Positions 58,920 through 64,000 of a stretch of DNA of 64,000 nucleotides are shown here, one piece after another. The notes under the pieces were generated by a model that searched no databases, was not told where the DNA came from, and saw only the letters and a program-made list of their open reading frames with translations. Each line of letters opens with the position of its first letter. Within the stretch, counting starts at the first letter, position 1. Both the position numbers and the translations under genes were made by a program. Source of the stretch: Nocardioides sp. PD653-B2 (GTDB lineage Bacteria; Actinomycetota; Actinomycetes; Propionibacteriales; Nocardioidaceae); the NCBI RefSeq assembly GCF_002117935.1, contig NZ_BDJE01000022.1, positions 62,001 through 126,000 of the forward strand, in the 5' to 3' direction.

Positions 58920-59555
58920 ATGAGTCAGCAAGACCCGCAACCCGAGGCATCCCCGACTCGAAGCCGCTGGCTGATTGTCGCGATGGTGGCGCTGCCCGTA
59001 CTCCTGGCTGCAGGACTGTTTGGTGTCGCCCACTCGTGGACGCCGACTGCTGGCCGAAGTGATGGCCCTTCGACGCCTGCCGGATTGACGCTCTTCGAGC
59101 CATCCGAGCGGCAGCCGATCCCGCCCATCGGGGGCGCTGACCTCGAAGGTAAGCCGCTCAACACTGACAAGTACGCCGGGAAGATCCTCGTCTTCAATCT
59201 GTGGGGCTCCTGGTGCGCACCATGCCGAGCGGAAGCACCGGCGCTCGCCGAGGTAGCAACTGCCACCCGCCGACAAGGCGTCCAGTTCATTGGAATCAAC
59301 ACGCGCGACAATGAGAGCGGCGCTCAAGCGTTCGTCAGCGACTACGCAATCCCGTACCCGAGCTTCTTCGATCGAGACGGCCGTGTCATTCTCCACTTCC
59401 AAGGCATCGCGCCGCTCCGCGCTGTTCCGAGCACGATCTTTGTCGATGCGAACGGATCGGTGGCGGCCGTCGCAATCGGCGAGATCGGAAAGAGCACGCT
59501 GCAGGGCGTGATTGACGATCTCATAGCGGAGCGCAACGGCGAGTCCAGGCCCTAA
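58920..59555 (+). CDS. TlpA-family thiol-disulfide protein, membrane anchored
   Basis: 211 residues. One N-terminal helix (about 18-40) instead of a lipobox, then the thioredoxin-fold domain: VFNLWGSWCAPCRAEAPAL (CxxC), FIGINTRDNES and cis-Pro RAVPSTIFVDANG. Similar to the TlpA at 26470. Under its own BlaI-type operator, directly after the second blaI/M56 pair. Confidence 0.88.
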   Translation: MSQQDPQPEASPTRSRWLIVAMVALPVLLAAGLFGVAHSWTPTAGRSDGPSTPAGLTLFEPSERQPIPPIGGADLEGKPLNTDKYAGKILVFNLWGSWCAPCRAEAPALAEVATATRRQGVQFIGINTRDNESGAQAFVSDYAIPYPSFFDRDGRVILHFQGIAPLRAVPSTIFVDANGSVAAVAIGEIGKSTLQGVIDDLIAERNGESRP

Positions 59556-59648
59556 TGTCGCATGGAGGCACGCGGGCCGCATTCCAATCGGTGGCGGGGA
59601 AGTTCCACGGGGAGGGATCTCCCCCGGCACCGACGATGCATGCCCAGA

Positions 59649-59667
59649 CTACTATGTTTCATAGTAG
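59649..59667. promoter_or_regulatory. BlaI-type operator, site 10 (orphan, perfect palindrome)
   Basis: CTACTATGTTTCATAGTAG, an exact 8-base inverted repeat with a 3-base centre, the best site in the window. It lies between the 3' ends of two convergent genes (tlpA and the polytopic membrane protein), so it has no obvious target. Confidence 0.85.
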
Positions 59668-59677
59668 ATACCAGGAA

Positions 59678-60994
59678 TCAGAGTCCGAAGAGTAGGTACA
59701 AGCCAGCAAAGGTGTACAGCGTCATGGCGGCCAGTAGCGGCAACTGGCCCGTGACCTGGTGTTGACGTGGCAGGACGCTGAGCGCACGGTCGTGAGCCGC
59801 GATCACGCCGAGGACATGTCCCGTAACGATCGACGCGACCTTGATGCTCGCCAGCATCGAGGGGTGGAGAGACAGCCAGAAGTTAGGCTGCCAGCCCGCC
59901 GTACCGAACAGATTGGCGCCGTTCCCCAGGGGGTCGCTGATCTGAGCCAGCGTCTGCTGTCCGACCTCGACGAAGAAGGTCAGGTAGTGGGCGATCATGT
60001 AGCCGACCACAATCGGCACGAGTGAGTGGGCGAACGTCGCGGGCAGGTCTCGCCTGCGCATGGTCGTGTCGACGCCGGTGGCCATCGTGGCCACGACGAA
60101 GGTGACGCCCACGATGCTGCACGCACCGACCAGCAGTGTTGTGTTGATGAGCGTGATGTCAGCAGTGGTGGACTGGCTGAACTGCACCCAGGACCTCGAG
60201 GAGCGAAAGCTGTCGAAGGCAGTGCTCCCGAGCAGGACTGCGACGACAGCCACCAGACCCACACGGGCTGAGATCTCGGCGAGGTTGCGCATCGGAGCGC
60301 GGATGACGAGGGCGCCGTCGGGGCGGCGGCCGAAGATCGAGAGATGACCGACCAGCGTTGAGTAGACCTCGAACGGATCAGCTCGCTCGAACCACGTCGA
60401 CCCGAACACCGCGCCACCCACCAACATGATCGCGAAGTAGATGGCGAACCACAGCCTGACTGGCCCGAGGTAGGTCGAGTCGGGAGAAACCAGTTCCAGC
60501 CACACGAAAGCCAGCAAGCCAGCGGCGGCCGGCCAAGTCCCCAACCAGGTTGGGTAGACCCGCAAGCCGACAGCCGGGTCGCCACGCAACGCTTTCATCA
60601 TCAGCAGGTGGATGGTGCGCGCGGGCGACACCGCCTTGAAGAACAGACCAAACAGGAGCGACGTCGGGACGATCCCGACCCACAGCCAGACGTAGACGAC
60701 CCCAAAGGTCGGGTTGGTGACAAGGTCTTGACCGGCGACCGCGGCAACGGCGACGAACCCGAAGAACACCAGGCCGGCGGATCGCAGTGCGGCGGCCAGG
60801 GTGACGCCGTCGAGAAAGCGCGCCACCCGGACGGGAACGGTTCGACCCACTCGCGGATTGGTGAACCGCGGCTCACGCCAGGCAAACAGCAAGATGACAA
60901 ACGACAAGGCGAGTGCCGCGGTGCCACCGAGGACGGCGAACGAGGCTGGGATCGGGAGGTCGCTCCCGCCCCCTAGCCCGTGCGCGACGTTCAC
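59678..60994 (-). CDS. Polytopic membrane protein, copy 2 (intact, unknown function)
   Basis: 438 residues from a GTG directly after the lipoprotein stop. About ten membrane helices; conserved stretches VAHGLGGGSDLPIPASF, VYVWLWVGIVPTSLLFG and RADPFEVYSTLVGHLS. Late helices contain histidines: FAHSLVPIVVGYMIAHYLTFF and TGHVLGVIAAHDRAL. The helix histidines suggest a metal, haem or proton path. It pairs with a lipoprotein in both copies of this window. It is not CopD: no CopD motif is present. Function unknown to me. Confidence 0.82.
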   Translation of the reverse strand: MNVAHGLGGGSDLPIPASFAVLGGTAALALSFVILLFAWREPRFTNPRVGRTVPVRVARFLDGVTLAAALRSAGLVFFGFVAVAAVAGQDLVTNPTFGVVYVWLWVGIVPTSLLFGLFFKAVSPARTIHLLMMKALRGDPAVGLRVYPTWLGTWPAAAGLLAFVWLELVSPDSTYLGPVRLWFAIYFAIMLVGGAVFGSTWFERADPFEVYSTLVGHLSIFGRRPDGALVIRAPMRNLAEISARVGLVAVVAVLLGSTAFDSFRSSRSWVQFSQSTTADITLINTTLLVGACSIVGVTFVVATMATGVDTTMRRRDLPATFAHSLVPIVVGYMIAHYLTFFVEVGQQTLAQISDPLGNGANLFGTAGWQPNFWLSLHPSMLASIKVASIVTGHVLGVIAAHDRALSVLPRQHQVTGQLPLLAAMTLYTFAGLYLLFGL

Positions 60995-61438
60995 CTACTG
61001 AACCTCAACCTGAGCCACAACCGCGCTCGTGTCGTGCTCTTCAATCTCGACGATGCCGGGGATCTTGATGACGAGCTCGGAGGTCGACGTTCCACTCTTG
61101 AAGTCGATGAACTGCTGGGGCTTGGAGTGCACGTGCAGCTGACCAGCACGGTCGGATTCCACCCGGACCAGCAGCGTCTCGCCGGCATCGACCTGGATGC
61201 GTTCGGCATTGGGCGACACCGAGTCGCCCTTGACTGTCACATCCAGGGTGGGTCCCGATTCAGATCCCGGGGCGGACGTCGGAGGCGTCGCCGGTGTGGC
61301 GGCGGAATCAGATGAGGCCCCAGACGTCGGAGCGGACTCGGGCGGAGATGAAGTCGGCTCCTCGCTGCCTGAGCACGCCGTAAGAGCCAATGCGGCCAGG
61401 ATGCCGATGGTGATCGATTTGACCTTGTAACTGCGCAC
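60995..61438 (-). CDS. Putative metal-binding lipoprotein, copy 2 (function unknown)
   Basis: About 147 residues from a GTG at 61438; upstream in-frame starts exist to 61558. Lipobox LALTACSG, Ser/Pro/Thr linker, then the domain with GQLHVHSKPQQFIDF and VEIEEHDTSAVVAQVEV, nearly the same as copy 1 at 7274. The HxH and the terminal EEHD may bind copper; the fold could be cupredoxin-like. Its stop abuts the membrane protein start. Operator site 11 lies upstream. Confidence 0.75.
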   Translation of the reverse strand: MRSYKVKSITIGILAALALTACSGSEEPTSSPPESAPTSGASSDSAATPATPPTSAPGSESGPTLDVTVKGDSVSPNAERIQVDAGETLLVRVESDRAGQLHVHSKPQQFIDFKSGTSTSELVIKIPGIVEIEEHDTSAVVAQVEVQ

Positions 61439-61596
61439 GAGTGGTGTCCGCCCTGTCTGGTGAGACGCGCCCGCCGCGAGCGCCAACATAGAACCGTTTC
61501 GGACCGAGGATGTTTGGGAGTGCTCCATCGCTCTTGCTCTTGGCGTCTCTCGATGCAACTTTCCCGACGGCCACGGGCGCGGTAGGCCGTGTCAAT

Positions 61597-61615
61597 CTAC
61601 TATACAACCTAGTAG
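61597..61615. promoter_or_regulatory. BlaI-type operator, site 11
   Basis: CTACTATACAACCTAGTAG: outer six bases of both arms perfect. A TTGACA-like -35 on the minus strand (61590-61595) points toward the lipoprotein gene; on the plus strand it faces a gene remnant ending at 61758. Confidence 0.72.
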
Positions 61616-61617
61616 AG

Positions 61618-61758
61618 ATGAGTTCCAGCAACCCCGATCGAGAGGTGGGCCGGCGCCATGACCGAGACGGTCGTCCTATTTTCCACCGCCCGTAACTCTC
61701 GAACTTCGCGCGGAGTCTGTACACCTTCGGAGGCCTCTACCTGCTATTTGGCCTCTGA
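61618..61758 (+). pseudogene. Remnant of a third polytopic membrane protein gene
   Basis: After the operator a short frame (MSSSNPDREVGRR) ends at a stop. Then, at 61711-61758, comes RSLYTFGGLYLLFGL and a stop, identical in pattern to the extreme C-terminus of the membrane proteins at 7765 and 59678. It is the scar of a deleted third copy under its own operator. Confidence 0.6.
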
Positions 61759-61890
61759 CAAACCCTGACCGGAGCCTCGGCCGGCCCACACTGGGGGCCG
61801 TGGATGCGTAGCGGGGTCACGCACCCGCGAGCGATTGACCGAGGCGATCCGAACGCGGATGTAGCAGCGTCGCACGCCGCGGTGACGCTG

Positions 61891-62058
61891 CTACCTGTGG
61901 TCGAAGGGGAAGACCCACCGGAACGGGGACAGCCCAGGTCTGCGACACCAGCACGGCGCAGAACAGCCGCACCGGGTCACACCGGTTACCTCGAGGATCT
62001 TGCTCAACAGCGCGGCCAGCAGGTAGACCCCCAGGAGCATCCCGGCAACGCGTCTCAT
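61891..62058 (-). CDS. Small conserved Cys-rich membrane protein
   Basis: 55 residues from an ATG. One helix (VAGMLLGVYLLAALLSKIL), then RCGCSAPCWCRRPG with four Cys, and FRWVFPFDHR. Similar short proteins with the same C-terminal pattern are common in actinobacteria. Function unknown; the Cys cluster may bind metal. Confidence 0.62.
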   Translation of the reverse strand: MRRVAGMLLGVYLLAALLSKILEVTGVTRCGCSAPCWCRRPGLSPFRWVFPFDHR

Positions 62059-62191
62059 CTGAGCACTGTAGGCGCCGGTTCGCAGCCAAACCGACGCCGT
62101 CCTCCACAACTCACTTCAGGGCTCACCTGGAACCTCGCCGGTTGGGTAGGAAGCGCGGCCAGAGCGCGCCGGCGTCTCAAGGAACCACCCA

Positions 62192-62230
62192 TTGACGGGC
62201 TTGATCGTTGTCTACTATCTGGCTTAGTAA
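62192..62230 (+). promoter_or_regulatory. Promoter with overlapping BlaI-type operator, site 12 (upstream of resB copy 2)
   Basis: TTGACG (62192-62197) and TACTAT (62214-62219) are spaced by 16 bases, a good promoter pair. The operator CTACTATCTGGCTTAGTAA (62212-62230) covers the -10 box, so repressor binding would exclude RNA polymerase. 105 bases upstream of resB. Confidence 0.75.
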
Positions 62231-62335
62231 TAGCCTGAGGTGGCACCGGAGGTGGCGGGGTGAGCCCTTCCCCGTGGCTCCCCCGCCACCGACCCATTGA
62301 GACGGACCAGTCGCGACGACCATACGAAGGCCACG

Positions 62336-63903
62336 GTGACCACACAGGTCGAGCCCGACCCGGAAGCGGACGCCCCAGCCGCGGCACAACGGTCGCGAGC
62401 TGCGCACGGCTGGGGCTGGTGTCGGTGGATCTGGCGCTCGCTGACCTCCATGCGCACTGCGGTCATCCTGCTCGCCCTGCTGGCAGTTGCCGCGATTCCA
62501 GGCTCGGTCCTACCGCAGCGCAACGTCGCCACCGACCCGATGTCGGTCGTGGTCTTCGCCGGGGACCATCCGACGCTGTATCCCTGGCTCGACCGGCTGG
62601 GAATGTTCGACGTCTACGCATCTCCCTGGTTCGCTGCCATCTACCTGCTGCTGCTGGTTTCCATGACGGGATGCGTCCTGCCGCGCTGTCTGCGGCTCTG
62701 GCGAGCCGTCCGGACCCCACCTCCGCCCGCGCCGCGCACCCTCGGAAGATTCGAGGGCTACCGCTCCTGGGAGTCCGACCGTGACCCGGACGCCCTGCTC
62801 GCCGACGCCCGGACGGTCCTGCGCAAGCATCGTTTCCGGGTCGTCTCCACTCCCGTCGAAGTACGGGCCGAGCGGGGATACCTCCGCGAGGTCGGCAACC
62901 TGCTGTTCCACCTGTCGCTGCTCGTCCTCCTCTTCGGAGTGGCAGCGGGACGGCTCCTCGGCTTCGAGGGCCGGGTCGCTCTGGCCGAGGGCTCGTCCTT
63001 CACCAATGTGCGCGCGGAGTACGACGTCTTCACGCCGTCCGTCTGGACCGACAGCGACAACCTCGAGCCGTTCTCGATGACGCTCGACGACTTCGAGGTG
63101 GAGTACGAGATGGAGGGCTCCAAGAGCGGGGAGCCCCGACTCTTCGCCGCGGACGTGTCATACGCGACCGGTTTGGACGGCGCACCGCGTCAGGTCGAGG
63201 TCCGCCCGAACAACCCGCTGGACGTCAACGAGACCAAGATGTTCCTGACCGGCCACGGGTATGCGCCGCGGGTGACGGTCCGAGACGGCACGGGGTCCGT
63301 CGTCTTCGCCGGTCCGGTCATCTTCCTCCCGAACGACGCGACGTACGCCTCCGACGGAGTGGTCAAGGCACCTGATGCCCAGCCCACCCAGCTCGGGTTC
63401 GAGGGGTTCTTCCTCCCGACGTCCGCCGTCGACGAGCGAGGTCCGTACTCCGCCTTTCCGGATGCCCTCGACCCCCAGCTGGTCCTGACCGCCTACACAG
63501 GCGACCTGGGACTGGGCAGCGGCCAACACAGTCCGTGTTCACCCTGGACAAGTCCGCCCTGACTCAGGTGCGCGAGGCGGGGGACGAGCCGTACACACGC
63601 GCACTGTCGGTCGGCGAGACCATGACCCTCCCCGACGGACAGGGCAGCCTGACCTTCGACGGGGTGTCCCGGTTCGCCAACTTCCAGGTCGCGTACGACC
63701 CCGGCAAGGAGCTCTCCCTCTTAGCCGCCGTCATGCTGCTGGTCGGGCTCACCACCTCACTCTGCGTGCGCCGTCGGCGTACCTGGGTCCGCGTCACCCG
63801 CCTCGACGAGACAGGTCCGGGCGGCCTCTCGACCGTGGAGATCGCCGGACTGTCGCTGACCCGGCGCACACCCCCAACACCGAAACGGACGCTCTTCGGG
63901 TAG
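62336..63903 (+). pseudogene. resB: Cytochrome c biogenesis protein ResB, copy 2, one frameshift
   Basis: From the GTG at 62336 (GAAGG upstream; matches the start of the first ResB) the frame is close to the copy at 27048 up to LTAYTGDLGLGSG. There a one-base change near 63525 shifts it; the end SVFTLDKSALTQV, then SRFANFQVAYDPGKE and the last helix are in the next frame. Corrected length would be about 522 residues. Everything else, including SWRE-like haem-channel helices, is well kept. Confidence 0.85.
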
Positions 63904-63952
63904 CGCTCGGCGACCCGGCCCTTAACCCGACTCCGACCGCAAAGGACGTCAC

Positions 63953-64000
63953 GTGACCCTGTCCACCCAGGCCATGGCGCAACTGTCGAACAACCTCGTT
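63953..64000 (+). CDS. ccsB: Cytochrome c biogenesis protein ResC/CcsB, copy 2 (partial, 5' end only)
   Basis: 16 codons before the window ends: VTLSTQAMAQLSNNLV, matching the start of the first CcsB ([16 protein letters not shown]). A GTG with AAAGGA upstream. It follows resB copy 2, repeating the resB-resC order at 27048-29596. Confidence 0.7.
   Translation, partial: MTLSTQAMAQLSNNLV

Noticed and set aside
59678..60994. Calling the polytopic membrane protein CopD
   Set aside because: It has many helices and copper neighbours, but no CopD motif; the true CopD domain is in the fusion at 53795.

Overview
The window is high-GC DNA from an actinobacterium. Evidence for this is the dense use of GTG starts, ATGA/GTGA start-stop overlaps, and families typical of the phylum (DUF3093, DUF3817, DUF3105, DUF3152, DUF6153, Tad pilus genes of the actinobacterial type, CmtR-like sensors). 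A relative of Nocardioides is my guess from overall gene style; the sequence alone does not prove it. No rRNA, tRNA or CRISPR array was seen.

Region 1 (1-7.05 kb, minus strand) is a compact Tad/Flp pilus operon: cpaB-like SAF protein, TadZ-like ATPase, TadA/CpaF ATPase, TadB, TadC, a Flp-like pilin and three TadE/TadG-type pseudopilins, with a two-HTH XRE regulator upstream. Region 2 (7.2-18.7 kb) is a patchy envelope region. It holds a lipoprotein plus polytopic membrane protein pair, two copies of an M15-like extracellular protein, a PGRP amidase, DUF3093, CPBP and DUF3817 proteins, and decayed genes (VanY-like carboxypeptidase, GDT1/TMEM165, methyltransferase).

Region 3 (18.8-24.1 kb) is a Cd/Pb/Zn-type resistance block (CmtR-like sensor, P1B-ATPase, signal peptidase II, CadD) followed by a frameshifted IS110 transposase. 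Region 4 (24.1-30.5 kb) is System II cytochrome c maturation: broken lnt, two divergent TlpA-like lipoproteins, ResB, ResC/CcsB and CcdA. Region 5 (30.7-42.4 kb) is copper handling: two copper P-ATPases, CsoR, three HMA domain proteins, DUF305, DUF6153, a DsbD-like/cupredoxin membrane protein, and three CsoR-type operators. Region 6 (42.7-51.7 kb) has DUF2752, a BlaI/M56 pair, cydAB with a Rex-type operator, a CadC-type sensor, two CDF exporters, a ZIP transporter and a second CmtR-like sensor. Region 7 (51.7-64 kb) has DUF3105, DUF305, CopC, a CopD-CtaG fusion, an intact lnt, a second BlaI/M56 pair, a TlpA, a second lipoprotein/polytopic membrane protein pair, and a second resB-resC locus that runs off the window.

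The most interesting feature ties the regions together. A 19-bp palindrome, consensus CTACTATG-N3-CATAGTAG, occurs twelve times. It lies upstream of both blaI/M56 pairs and also of the TlpA genes, both lipoprotein/membrane protein pairs, a resB, the DsbD-like protein, DUF3105, a small coiled-coil membrane protein and the PGRP amidase. This looks like a BlaI/CopY-family regulon sensing an envelope signal (copper, thiol-redox or cell-wall damage) and controlling cytochrome c maturation, disulfide and copper functions. The lipoprotein/membrane protein pair, of no function known to me, is its best candidate for an undescribed module. Many single-base indels occur in otherwise good genes. Some loci are truly decayed, but sequencing error must be excluded for the others.
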